From assembly GCA_009767595.1 (NCBI GenBank), contig VSDK01009486.1, positions 62,001-126,000 of the forward strand: DNA of 64,000 bases, written 5' to 3'. Positions 45,643 through 54,989 of this stretch are shown one piece after another (the first letter of the stretch is position 1; each line of letters starts with the position of its first letter). Under the pieces are notes generated by a model, which saw only the letters and a list, made by a program, of their open reading frames with translations, was not told where the DNA came from and ran no database searches. The translations under genes and the position numbers were made by a program. The DNA is from Symbiodinium kawagutii (lineage: Eukaryota > Sar > Dinophyceae > Suessiales > Symbiodiniaceae).

Positions 45643-46642
45643 CTAATTGTCACTGGCAGTTTTGATTCCAGGTTTTCAAAATGGCTGGAACGACGCCTGC
45701 CAGATTTCATTGTTTCACACGAGTTCTGTTGATGGGGTGCTGGGATCAAACCACCAAATCAACTGGGGAAGTCGCCTGCCGCCATTTGTGCATCACAGCT
45801 TGACTACTTTTCTTAGCAGAAAAGTAGGGTGCCAAAGATCGACCGTAGCCAGAGTTCCACGAAAAGAGATCTGGTGAACATCTAGATTTGATACTTCTGG
45901 CAGCTGGATGGTCAATGCATTCTGTTTTTTGGGATGCTCACCCGGAGTATGAAGTCTTGGTCTACTTCCGAATGACTATATAAGGAAGCCATCTCAAAGT
46001 ATTGCACCTCAAGAAAGCGCAGATCAAGGAATCTTTAGTCCAAGAAACTGCAACCAGGAAAGCAACATGACGATTTCAGCGCCGCAACGACCCTGATGTG
46101 TTTGGGGCGTGTGACGTGTTTTCCTTTGGGTTGAGCAAGCAGATGCCAGATGGCAAGCATGATAACACACTGAGTGACGGTACAATGATTGCCATCATAA
46201 ACCATTGTAAGGACCATTCGAGTCACGAACCATTGCTATGATGAACCATTGTTCTGAACCTCTGCATTCTCTGCAACAAAAAAACACAGTGCCCATGGAT
46301 GCCATGGCGGCAGATACTACACGAAAGTGCAGGCGTGAGGGTCAGCACCAGGCAACCAATAATGAAGCTTAATTGATGAGAGGCAATGATTAGATTCAAT
46401 TAATCAACCAGCTGCAACTATAAACTCTTGGTTAACATAATTGTATTTTAGTGATTTCATTGAAAACTAAGAGACACAGTCATTGTGATCATGGCTGAAG
46501 TTATCAGTGATCATGAACAATGACAAACCTGTAAAACTAATCAAGGTGAGTCATGGTGACCAGGATGATGACCAACAGCAAGAGCAATCAGCCCAACAAC
46601 CCAACCCAACAACCTGTCCATGAAGGTTAGCATTGACTGACA

Positions 46643-46861
46643 GTGCTCAAACATGGGTACGAATTGGCGGTGTTCCACAATGGTCAGTTGAAGCGGATAC
46701 TGGTTGATTGTAGGGTACAACAACAGAAGAATTGGTCAATTACCGCTGATATTGGTTTCTTCCTTTACCAGCAAGGTCATGTTCTCCGGGTTTTCTCAGG
46801 GTTTATCATCCATCATGACAATGCCAGTCTGCGTGCAATATACCAGTCATGCAAGCAATGA
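46643..46861 (+). CDS. coding-like frame without ATG
   Basis: HGYELAVFHNGQLKRILVDC then QQQKNWSITADIGFFLYQQG and HVLRVFSGFIIHHDNASLRA, ending at TGA 46859-46861. Strong alternation of hydrophobic and polar residues suggests a beta-rich domain. It opens at GTG, so it would be an internal or last exon. A rival frame (46704-47084) overlaps. Confidence 0.38.
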   Translation: MLKHGYELAVFHNGQLKRILVDCRVQQQKNWSITADIGFFLYQQGHVLRVFSGFIIHHDNASLRAIYQSCKQ

Positions 46862-47084
46862 TGATCCCAACTGTTCCTTTCAACCAACTCGTAGTTCATG
46901 TGACTGGATTGTTCAAACTTGGCATTTCTTGGTTTTTGCTGTTGCTATCTGTTGGTGTTCAAGTATCATGTGCCAGGGTCATGTCTGGCCCATAGGTTGC
47001 TTTTGGTCATTGCCAAGTCGCGAGGGTGGTCTGCGATACTACCAGGTGTTGCTGCTACATGGTGGATCTTCGCTTAGCATGTGA

Positions 47085-47425
47085 ACCATTAACCACGACT
47101 GTAACGGTCAATTCACCAATGTATGTAGCGATTCAGGAATTCTTCTTCACCACTATGGTTAATTGATGGTTTGTTACTGAGTAATCAACCAATTGATGGT
47201 CAATTGATGGTCAATGTCCATCATTGCTAAATGCCATGATTGGTTAATTCAGCAATTAATCCGTTGTTCACCACATTCAGCACTGAATTGCACCGTTTGA
47301 ATACCATCAATTGTTTGATTGATGGTCATTCTTCATCATTATTCAATGCCATGATTGGATAATTCCACTGTTGCCAGCCACGATTTGGTCACCACATCAC
47401 GGTGCCATGGTTTCATGCCACCCAG
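47085..47425. repeat. TTGATGGTCAATTGATGG-type degenerate repeats
   Basis: AATTGATGGTTTG, CAATTGATGGTCAATTGATG and CATTATTCAATGCCATGATT recur in loose tandem, including two copies of TGCCATGATTGG (about 47231 and 47348). No coding signal. Confidence 0.55.
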
Positions 47426-47567
47426 CAGATGATCTGCAGGTCAACGCTGCTGCTTTCGTTGGCCATCTTGGAGGTCGGGGGCGCAGTGTCGGAACGCGGT
47501 TTGGTTTTGGATCACGTGTCGTTGTGGATGTCCAGATTTGTTTCAATGGGATCCCCATTTTTAATTG
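47426..47567 (+). CDS. exon-like island
   Basis: TTTCATGCCACCCAG/ and AATTG/GTAAAC bound QMICRSTLLLSLAILEVGGA then VSERGLVLDHVSLWMSRFVS and MGSPFLI. A competing frame through the same bases gives NAAAFVGHLGGRGRSVGTRF. The first joins both borders. Confidence 0.43.
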
Positions 47568-47899
47568 GTAAACTTTGGTAAACTTTTATGCTTTGAAATT
47601 GTGGATGGTGAAATGGTGGCTTGGAGTAGCTCCATGTATTGCGAAATCCAGAGATACATACCGCAGTGACTGTACATTATATACATATTTTATAGGTGTA
47701 AATAGATATTGAACGATATAGATATTGACACTTCAAGGTAATTATCTTATTCATATAGCTGCTGATTTCATTCAAGTTAGTTGGCTGCATCGAATCAGGG
47801 CGAGTGAGTCATTTAATGTTATTAAAAGCAACTACACGCAGCCTCAACTCTCACCTAGTAACTAAGTGGGTGAGCCGTGAAGTCTCTCTCTCTTGGCAG

Positions 47900-48095
47900 A
47901 CTTGATTCAATGCATGTGTTCCTTTTTGATGGCTATTTACCATTTCTAATCATTGTCTTAAAAGGATACTCAACCATCCGTTGGGAAGATATTCCTGATT
48001 GGACGTGTCATGGACCCGGATCAACCGTTTTCATCGACGCAGTATCATGCCGAGTAGAACAAGCATTGTGTCACCAATGTAGATGCAAGGCATGA
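47900..48095 (+). CDS. exon after a strong acceptor, ends in stop
   Basis: AAGTCTCTCTCTCTTGGCAG is a perfect acceptor. The frame then reads DSMHVFLFDGYLPFLIIVLK, GYSTIRWEDIPDWTCHGPGS and TVFIDAVSCRVEQALCHQCR, stopping at 48093-48095. If it is a last exon the protein ends Cys-rich (CRVEQALCHQCRCKA). Family not recognised. Confidence 0.48.
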
Positions 48096-48283
48096 GGCAT
48101 GTCACATAAGAGTTCTTTTTCAAATGCATGCATGTATATAAACATGTATGGATCCACAGGCGCAATAATGGCAAGCATATCTTAGCACTGAAACACAAAC
48201 ACTAAGTCCTTCATGTATCTGTATATGTATTGTAGGTAGAGAGATAGATACAAGCTCTTGATTGAGTACTTCACGCCACACGG

Positions 48284-48392
48284 CCCTTCCATGAATTTTC
48301 AGTTGGATTTCATCCTTAGACCCAGATGTGAGGCTGGCTTCAGTTGGTGTCAGTGCTACAGCCGTGGTTTTTCCGGGTTTCCGGTGCCCTTG
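48284..48392 (-). CDS. exon-like island on the minus strand
   Basis: The minus strand reads GHRKPGKTTAVALTPTEASL then TSGSKDEIQLKIHGRA after CACCTACTCAAG, ending near a GTGTGG donor. Hydrophilic and Thr/Ser-rich. Borders are moderate. Confidence 0.35.
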
Positions 48393-48573
48393 AGTAGGTG
48401 GAAGTGCATCGGGGTGGTCATCAACCAAATCTAGGAATCCTTGACACTTCTGAGGTGGCTGGATGGTGGCATACCATTCTACGCCGCGACGAAAGCCATG
48501 GATTGGATCAAAAGTATATCTTGGTGAATGGTGAATCTCGAAAAGAAATATCTAAACAAGATTGTCTACCACA

Positions 48574-48650
48574 CACATATATATATATATTTATATTTAT
48601 ATTTATATATATATTTATATATATATATATTTATGTATGGAAGTTATAAA
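48574..48650. repeat. (TATA/TTTA)n microsatellite
   Basis: ATATATATATATTTATATTT-type tract. The Ile/Tyr frames here are spurious. Confidence 0.9.
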
Positions 48651-48691
48651 TGTGAAAAAAACACCGAAAATGGCTACCCTGTGACCATCAG

Positions 48692-48806
48692 AGACTCTGC
48701 GTGGATCCCTCCACGGTGTCACAGCAGCAGGTGCTGCACGCATCAACCGCCTGGCTCGCGCCCACGCATCCCTTCGCTGCCGCTTGGATTGGCTTTCGAC
48801 CACCAG
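48692..48806 (+). CDS. exon, unknown product
   Basis: GTGACCATCAG/ and CACCAG/GTGTGG bound a phase-0 frame RLCVDPSTVSQQQVLHASTA then WLAPTHPFAAAWIGFRPP. Mixed polar/hydrophobic content with three Trp/Phe-rich turns. The other two plus frames are His/Pro-inflated. Confidence 0.52.
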
Positions 48807-48854
48807 GTGTGGAGATAGAAAGATGGTAGTCTCGCGAACTAGTTATAGTTGAGT

Positions 48855-48957
48855 TGGTGGTTTCTCCAAATAGGGAACCCCAAAAATCACCCATTGATCA
48901 TCTATAACAGACTAGTTGGGGATGATTTGGGGGTACCCCTATTTTGAGAAACACCCA
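48855..48957. mobile_element. MITE-A copy 10
   Basis: TGGTGGTTTCTCCAAATAGG at the left, GGATGATTTGGGGGTACCCC then TATTTTGAGAAACACCCA at the right. Close to consensus. Confidence 0.85.
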
Positions 48958-49381
48958 GTTGATGAGATGGTAGTTGATTAACTATCTAGTATCTAGTTGT
49001 TTAATTGACCAATCTAGGAACTAGTTGGTTAATCTAACTAGTAGTTAATAATGGTTAAAAGTTGATTAATTATAAGTATCTAGTTGTTAATAGACCACTA
49101 CTACCACCAGTTTGTGGTCTATTAACTAGTTGTAGTGGATATACTATCTTTATCTATCTTTTGACTAGTTAATAGTTTTTGATAGTTGGTATATTAAACT
49201 ACAATGAAGTAACAACCATCTGACATGGTCAATAGTGGTCACATGGTAGTTCATGGTGGTTGACTTCATGGGTAGTAGTGGTCTATTAAGCACCATGAAG
49301 TGAGAATAGTTGAACATGGTTGGTGATTGATCAGAGTTATGGATGGTGATGCGATTGGTCAGTACCTTTTTCTGGCAACAG
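48958..49381. other. TAGTTGATTAACTAG-type intron DNA
   Basis: Loose repeats of CTAGTTGTTTAATTGACC and GGTAGTAGTGGTC. No frame. Confidence 0.5.
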
Positions 49382-49454
49382 ACATTGGAATCTGGTCAAG
49401 TTGAGAAAGTCCTTGCAACTGAGGTCAGTTCCGTTCCAAGAAGCAGCCTGGGAG
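49382..49454 (+). CDS. short exon
   Basis: ACCTTTTTCTGGCAACAG/ and GGGAG/GTGCGG bound HWNLVKLRKSLQLRSVPFQE then AAWE. Phase 1 in, 0 out. Basic amphipathic helix. Confidence 0.48.
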
Positions 49455-49521
49455 GTGCGGTTGGTCTTCCTTGGTGATCAACCATGGTGATGGTAACCGT
49501 GGTCATAGACATTCATAGACC

Positions 49522-49610
49522 TGGGGGTTTCTCAAACTTGAGGACTCCAAAAAACTATAAACGGTTCAGAAAAGATGGTCCAAGGGTACCCCTATTTTGA
49601 GAACCACCCA
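49522..49610. mobile_element. MITE-A copy 11
   Basis: Shortened copy (89 bp): TGGGGGTTTCTCAAACTTGA at the left, AAGGGTACCCCTATTTTGAG then AACCACCCA at the right. Abuts the next exon island. Confidence 0.75.
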
Positions 49611-49623
49611 CGTGAATGCTTAG

Positions 49624-49799
49624 AGAAGGCGGTGGGTGGGCTGGTTCCTTCGGATGGCCGGGGTGGTGACCTGATTGCGACCACCTTTGGCCATGGATGC
49701 CCTTCGACATGGACACCTGTTTCAGCGTTCATAATGCCAATGCTTCATCAAAGCCAAGTCTTCTGGGAGTACATACAGGGGGGGCTGGAAATTCCACAG
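49624..49799 (+). CDS. exon, unknown product
   Basis: Frame AVGGLVPSDGRGGDLIATTF then GHGCPSTWTPVSAFIMPMLH, QSQVFWEYIQGGLEIPQ, closing at CCACAG/GTATCT (49800). The start is taken after AGAAG just past the MITE-A copy; the frame is in fact open back into that element. The donor is good and the peptide has a natural core. No family match that I can name. Confidence 0.52.
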
Positions 49800-49900
49800 G
49801 TATCTTTAGATGATTTGCTTACAGTGATTGATTACCAGTGATGACTTGTGTTTATTCATAGCATTCTTAGATGATTTGCCTATCTAGTGATTAACTTACA

Positions 49901-50050
49901 ATGATTTCCGTCGCATGGCCACTTCTGAAACCATCCTGGGTGAAATGGGGAAAACTGATTTCCAGCGACAGGCAGAAGCTGCAACAGCTTGCTGAAGGCT
50001 GGGCCTTGGACAAGCGATGCCTGGATGAATTTGAATTGGTGGTTTCTTAA
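49901..50050 (+). CDS. small ORF or exon whose stop lies in a MITE
   Basis: ATG at 49901, 49 codons: MISVAWPLLKPSWVKWGKLI then SSDRQKLQQLAEGWALDKRC and LDEFELVVS. The last codons and TAA (50048-50050) come from the left end of MITE-A copy 12. A GTGGTT inside that end (50038) could instead be used as a donor. Same strand and only 0.1 kb after the previous exon, and 0.8 kb before the kinase. Confidence 0.42.
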   Translation: MISVAWPLLKPSWVKWGKLISSDRQKLQQLAEGWALDKRCLDEFELVVS

Positions 50051-50144
50051 AATGACTGTACCCGGTACCCCCAAATCATCCCGTAGAAGCCATTTATAGT
50101 GATAGAACAACAATTTTGGGGGTCCCTATTTTGAGAAACATCCA
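50037..50144. mobile_element. MITE-A copy 12
   Basis: TGGTGGTTTCTTAAAATGAC at the left, GGGGGTCCCTATTTTGAGAA then ACATCCA at the right, with CATTTATAGTGATAGAACAA between. Confidence 0.8.
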
Positions 50145-50339
50145 TTTGATTGTGGGTCAATGTCAACCAACCAAAAAATGCTTTGCAAAGATCCCAAGAA
50201 AGATTTGCCTGGTCATTTATGGGATGTGCACAGCAGCACGCAGCTTGTCAGAAAGAAGTTCAAAGGAGCACATTTTCCAAGGTGATTGCCATTGCCATTA
50301 CCATTGCCAAGTCATGTTGCTTGATTGTCTTTATCATGT

Positions 50340-50370
50340 CCATGATCATCATCATCATCAGCATCATCAG

Positions 50371-50425
<55 letters not shown>

Positions 50426-50515
50426 GCTATCATCACCATCACCATCACCATCACCATCAACACCATCATCATCATGATGCCTATCATCATTATCATCATC
50501 ATCATCACCATCACT
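50340..50515 (+). repeat. (CAT)n trinucleotide repeat
   Basis: About 55 triplets, nearly pure CAT/CAC with a few variants. It gives poly-His, poly-Ile, poly-Met or poly-Asp in different frames, none of which I take as protein. Confidence 0.95.
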
Positions 50516-50862
50516 ACCACTACCTACCATATACAATCATCATCATGAACGCCACCGTAATAATCATACCCATCATCAGCATGATGATGATCATCGTGAT
50601 TATCATCGGCGTCGTCGCGGCAATGATCATAATCAACTAGTCATCTAATCCTCATTATCATCATATTTTATGGTCATAGTCATTCTCGCCATCGCCATTG
50701 TTGTCATAACTATCATTACGATCATCATGTTTTCTTGTGATGCCCACAAATCTCCATCGATGATGTCCAAAGGCTTTGACTTCACAGTGATTTGAATGCT
50801 TGTTCTGCAGCCATTTGTTTACAGCCGCCTACAGCAGCCATTTTTCTCCCTTCCCACTCCAG

Positions 50863-50899
50863 TCATGGCGTCACAGGCGCCGGATCATGTTCGGAGTTG
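50863..50899 (+). CDS. candidate upstream kinase exon (glycine-rich loop)
   Basis: A very good acceptor (TTTTTCTCCCTTCCCACTCCAG) ends at 50862. The frame HGVTGAGSCSEL follows, with G-A-G-S-C-S matching the G-x-G-x-x-(G/S) phosphate loop of protein kinases. A GTTCCC donor starts at 50900. Joined in phase 0 to 51043 it supplies the loop that the main exon lacks. Inference from spacing and motif only. Confidence 0.45.
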
Positions 50900-51042
50900 G
50901 TTCCCATATGTTTCCATGGTTCATTTCACCACAGCCAGGAGTCCAAGCTGTGCAAGCTCAACAAGGTTGTGGCTGCAGGGCACTTAATGAGCACTGTCAA
51001 GGCTGTCATTTTGTGTCATGTTCGTTTTGCATGTTGAGTCAG

Positions 51043-51747
51043 TCAGATTGCGTATTCATTTTGCGCCGCTTTGGAACGCGGCAGGTGGTGCTGAAGGAGC
51101 TTAAAGTACCGACGGATGAAAGCGCAAGGCAGTTCCAGAACGAACTACGAGCCATGCTGCTTTGCATGCGCCCTCACGTGGTGACATTCATCGGTGCAAT
51201 GGGATCCTGCATTCTCATGGAGCCTATGGCTTGTGACTTGCGGGTTGTTCGGCTCTACAGCGCGTTGTTGCCGCGTCAAGACCTTGCATCTGCTCTAGGG
51301 GACATCCTCATGGCCCTTGCCCACATGCATGGGCTGGGCATAGCGCACGGGGACGTGAAGCCAGAGAACCTTCTGGCATCAAACCGAGATCCTCCCTTCA
51401 CCATCAAAGTGGCCGATTTTGCACTGGCAGTGCATACCCACCCACGCATGCCAACTCAGCCAGTGGGCGCCTTGCCGTTCATGGCTCCAGAGCTGTTCTT
51501 GCGAAGATGCCAGCACGCCACCAAGGCGGACGTGTGGTCATTCGGCCTGGTGGTGCATTTTCTTTTGTACGGTTGCCTTCCTTGGAACGAGCTTCAGCTG
51601 GTACAGGACATCCAGCGTCAGCACATTGCATGGCACAAAGTGCCAAAGCCATACAAGCCCTTGAGGTCCTTGGCGCTTCGCTGCTTGGAGCGCAGGCCTG
51701 CACGCGGGATTACAGCGATGGAAGCTTTGGCCAGTCTTGCGGTGTAG
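51043..51747 (+). CDS. protein kinase domain, main exon
   Basis: Phosphotransferase of the eukaryotic protein kinase fold, acting on Ser/Thr judging by the catalytic-loop Lys. Visible in order: beta-3 QVVLKELKV with the ATP-anchoring Lys (51094-51096); alpha-C FQNELRAM; hinge LMEPMACDL; catalytic loop IAHGDVKPENLL (51340-51375) with Asp, Lys and Asn in place; metal-binding KVADFALAV where DFG is DFA (51415-51423); GALPFMAPELF with APE; alpha-F TKADVWSFGLVVHFLLYGCL; final ARGITAMEALASLAV and TAG. HRD is HGD, so it is a non-RD kinase. The frame is open back to 50800, but that part has no ATG at its start and no homology, so I start at the AG at 51041-51042. No extra C-terminal domain. Confidence 0.85.
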   Translation, partial: SDCVFILRRFGTRQVVLKELKVPTDESARQFQNELRAMLLCMRPHVVTFIGAMGSCILMEPMACDLRVVRLYSALLPRQDLASALGDILMALAHMHGLGIAHGDVKPENLLASNRDPPFTIKVADFALAVHTHPRMPTQPVGALPFMAPELFLRRCQHATKADVWSFGLVVHFLLYGCLPWNELQLVQDIQRQHIAWHKVPKPYKPLRSLALRCLERRPARGITAMEALASLAV

Positions 51748-52709
51748 GGCAGATCTTGGGCAACGTTGGCTTGTTTTAGATTAGAAATATGCAATGAAAT
51801 TTATTCAACTTGTTCGTTCCCATGAACTTGAGCACCATATGAGTTCCAGATCGGTTCCGCGTGGAGCCTACGGGTGGCGTCCCGAAAAGCAAACTGCATG
51901 AAATTGCAAACTGCGCAGCTTGTCCCAGCACATTGCAAAATGAAAAAGACCCCAGTCGAAATTATAAGTCCATGCGCTCACAGACGCGAAGAGCCAGCTT
52001 TTTATTTGAAGCACGAGGTAATGTCCACATGTAGCGGTGGACGTTAGTACAGCTTTGTTGATGCCTAATGTATCAAATGACATCTAGATAATCTCATCTT
52101 GAAAAAGAAAATAGTTGCTGTAGTATGCTTCTGTATTGTCCACCGGCGCCGGTGGACAATAAAGAAGATCAAGTAAATTTGTTTCGGATTTATTGTCATT
52201 TCGGCAAATAGGATTGGACGGCTACCAGTTTTCCAATCGCTTGCAAAAGTTTCCAAACAATGACAATGTTGGCTGCCGGGTGCGTGTGCCAGCTGAATCC
52301 ATGCATTTCGAGACGCGCCTATTCCAGAAACCGAAACCGAGCAATGAAGAAAACAATGCCAACTTGGTGAATAGTAAAAATCAACCAGGTGTTTGCTGGA
52401 TTTGGGTAAAAAGTTTGAACTTTTGTTCCACTGGACACTCAATGAGTAAGTTTTTTCGATGCTGAGGGGAAGCGAATACACCGAGTACACGGCGGCTACC
52501 ACGGTCCGAACCCAAGAAAAAGACGCCCAGAACACCAAGGTGTCCGGGTTTTGTCTTGTCGCTTCTACAAATGAACCGTGCTTTTTGTGATACGCTACGC
52601 AATGCGCATTATCGCGAAAGAAATGCGTAAGCTTGTGGATGTATTTTGCCTATAGCCACGGTCGCGTCAACATCTGGCGCGGGCAGCTTCATGGTTTGGG
52701 GGGCTTTGG
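51748..52709. other. unique-sequence region after the kinase
   Basis: Includes the palindrome at 52135-52160. Frames at 52193-52465 (plus) and 52065-52538 (minus) overlap and are unconvincing. Possibly 3' untranslated or intergenic sequence of the kinase gene. Confidence 0.4.
52135..52160. repeat. 26-bp perfect palindrome
   Basis: ATTGTCCACCGGC and its exact complement with no spacer. It lies about 390 bp after the kinase stop. It could be a dimeric protein site or an RNA hairpin in the 3' region. Confidence 0.9.
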
Positions 52710-52916
52710 TTGCACGTCGCGCCACAGGTGCCGGACGATGACCTCTTCGAACTCGTCGAAGATGTGGAAGTTGTGGAAAACGAGGCTGGGCTGTCGCGCG
52801 TCTTGCTTACGCGCGTTTTTGCGCGCGAAGAATCTCCACGCGACTGCTCGCGTCTTTCCCAAATGCCTTCCACGAGATTGCTGTCGCCGTGGGAGTGTCG
52901 CCGCCTCATCCGTTGA
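52710..52916 (+). CDS. coding-like frame, acidic then basic
   Basis: DDDLFELVEDVEVVENEAGL then SRVLLTRVFAREESPRDCSR and a TGA. No ATG at its start (TTG); an upstream exon would be required. GC-rich and repeat-free. The minus strand is Ser/Arg-inflated and less likely. Confidence 0.35.
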   Translation: MHVAPQVPDDDLFELVEDVEVVENEAGLSRVLLTRVFAREESPRDCSRLSQMPSTRLLSPWECRRLIR

Positions 52917-53123
52917 TGCGCTGAAACCTTGGCCACAACTTGCTACTGTTTTAAGGCTACTGCCATCCGCTCACGCTCGCCATCTGGTGGTACCATCCCC
53001 TGACAGGGGCATGGTTTTGGGATGACGAATGCGTGTGAACATTTTTCACAATCTTCAATGGGAAAAACGCGAAGGGACAATCGCCCTACAGCAAAGTCAA
53101 AATAAAGGTGTGTTGATTGCTCT

Positions 53124-53576
53124 ATGAAATTTTTGTTGTTTGAAGACATCGTCATCCCAATTCCTCACTTTGGGCCTTTCGTTCAACAGGAAAACGCCTA
53201 TTCAGCGCAGGAGAAGTGCATCGTGCCAACATCGACCGAATACATGGTTGCGCTGCAACAGGGCAGAGTGCGTCTTTTGAAAATATGGCGTGTGAACAAC
53301 CAGGGGTACAGGTCCCACGGTCAGCGGCGGAAGCAGAAGCTGGAAGTGGAACCGCGCCAGACTGTTGGAAGATCCAGCTTGATTCGTTATCGACAGAATT
53401 ATCAATTCTTCGGTTTTTTTACATGTCACATGTGCGTATATTTTTTCTCTACACAACTAACCATTTCTAAATGCATGAATTTGGTTAAAAAAAACCCTAC
53501 GGGCAAATTCTGGGTGCTGAAGGTGTGCGCGACGGCCGTGGCCCACCCAAGCAGAATGGCAAGCTCGATTGCGTAA
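53124..53576 (+). CDS. ATG-started 150-codon frame, doubtful
   Basis: MKFLLFEDIVIPIPHFGPFV starts it and a basic stretch (SHGQRRKQKLEVEPRQTVGR) follows, but the second half runs through T-rich, low-complexity DNA. It could be a chance frame. No family recognised. Confidence 0.25.
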   Translation: MKFLLFEDIVIPIPHFGPFVQQENAYSAQEKCIVPTSTEYMVALQQGRVRLLKIWRVNNQGYRSHGQRRKQKLEVEPRQTVGRSSLIRYRQNYQFFGFFTCHMCVYFFSTQLTISKCMNLVKKNPTGKFWVLKVCATAVAHPSRMASSIA

Positions 53577-54383
53577 ACTAAAGTCGCTACCAGTAATCAG
53601 GGCTTGTAAACTATCAGAGGGTCACCGTTGGAGGGGTCACAGTCTCCCATCCCCATGTTACCAATGGCCATTTGCTGATAATCCTTGATGATTTGGTTTG
53701 ATACCAACAATACTGGAGAAATCTGTAAAACCCAAGAACTTGTCCACTGTCCGTCAAGAGGCTGGTGGTCAATTTGGATTTGCAAAACTTGTCTTAATGC
53801 TTCCCCAGCTTGCCAGATAGTAAACGTTCGGTAATACTAGACGCTCCCCAACGAAGCATTAGTTTGCTTGGGAACTTGATTTGGGTGCCTCCAAATCACA
53901 ACCTCTCTGTGGCCCGTTGAATCATCTGAAATTTGATTCTCAGCCTTCTTGGGGATTAGTCATTGTATCAACCACAGTCATTATTGCACGCCGTTCACCA
54001 TTTGGCACCATGCTTGTATACCATCGTTAGCCACCATCGACCCACTAGGAACATCAACCATCAAATGGCGATAAGCATCTAAGTATTACCCACCGGGCCA
54101 AAAAATTTCAGAAAAGGTCCTAATACAGGCCCCATTTTCCCACGTTTGTAGAAATACAGTGTTTTCATACTTAAGGGTTTTCTTCTCTTGAATTGTTGGA
54201 TTTCCTTCTTGGCTGTGTCATCTTGATTTTGTTTCATCTAGAAGTTTCTTTATTTAAAGATCAGCAAGCTGCAATCATGAATTTAAATTGCAAACATCTC
54301 AAGTTTTCAAAACCTTGAAATTCCTCATTGAATTTCCATTTCCAAAAACAAGTTTGAATTGCCAATTCAGATATTGACCTCAA
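53577..54383. other. non-coding stretch
   Basis: AT-rich, no frame of note and none of the window's repeat families. Confidence 0.45.
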
Positions 54384-54597
54384 GGAGAAGGGTCTCCGGT
54401 CATCCTTGCCCGGGGGGGGGGAGCAAAAAAAGAAAATATATATATATATTTTTTTTTTTTTCGCCCCCCCCCCCTCAGAGGAAGTTCTTAATACTAAGAA
54501 GTTCCTCTGAGGGGGGGGGCCCGAAAAAAAAGAAAAAAAACGTATTTTTTTTTTTTTGCTCCCCACTCCGGGGAGGGATGACCGGAGACCCTTCTCC
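54384..54597. mobile_element. 214-bp foldback with homopolymer arms
   Basis: The outer 22 bp GGAGAAGGGTCTCCGGTCAT... (54384 on) are exactly mirrored at 54576-54597. Inside come G, A, T/A and C runs, and at the centre CTCAGAGGAAGTTCTTA mirrored by AAGAAGTTCCTCTGAG. Nearly the whole element folds on itself. The coding frames across it are artefacts. Confidence 0.9.
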
Positions 54598-54989
54598 CAG
54601 AGGTTGTCCCGCTGCTTCCCCCCAGAAAGAAATTTTCATTAACAACTACCGTTGGCAATCTAAAATCAAAAAGGGGAATTCAGGTAATTATTGGGAGATC
54701 CTAGGGCAATACCTTGCCAATACTCATTTAATTTGCAAATACGAAAATACAATTTACAATTTGCAATTTTATGTGGGAATGCCATGTAAGACCTTCATTG
54801 CAAACATGGTATTTAAATTGCCGATATTAAAATGAAATTGCCAATGCTAGACTGAACTAAGAAAGAACCCAAATTCAAAATTGAAATGCCAATATTCAAT
54901 TTTGAATGCAAGCAGCAGTGTTGAAATCAATTTGCATTTTGGATGGCAGATTAAAATTGCAGATGCTACTAACCACAGCAAACCCCATC
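54598..54989. other. AATTGCCA-rich AT DNA
   Basis: Repeated short words AATTGCCAAT, TTGCAAATAC, ATTTGCAATTT. No gene. Confidence 0.5.

Noticed and set aside
50260-50520. Met/Val-rich minus frame
   Set aside because: Complement of the CAT repeat.
50116-50640. 174-codon poly-His frame and the Ile, Met and Asp counterparts
   Set aside because: They are translations of a (CAT)n microsatellite; every frame is open because of the repeat.
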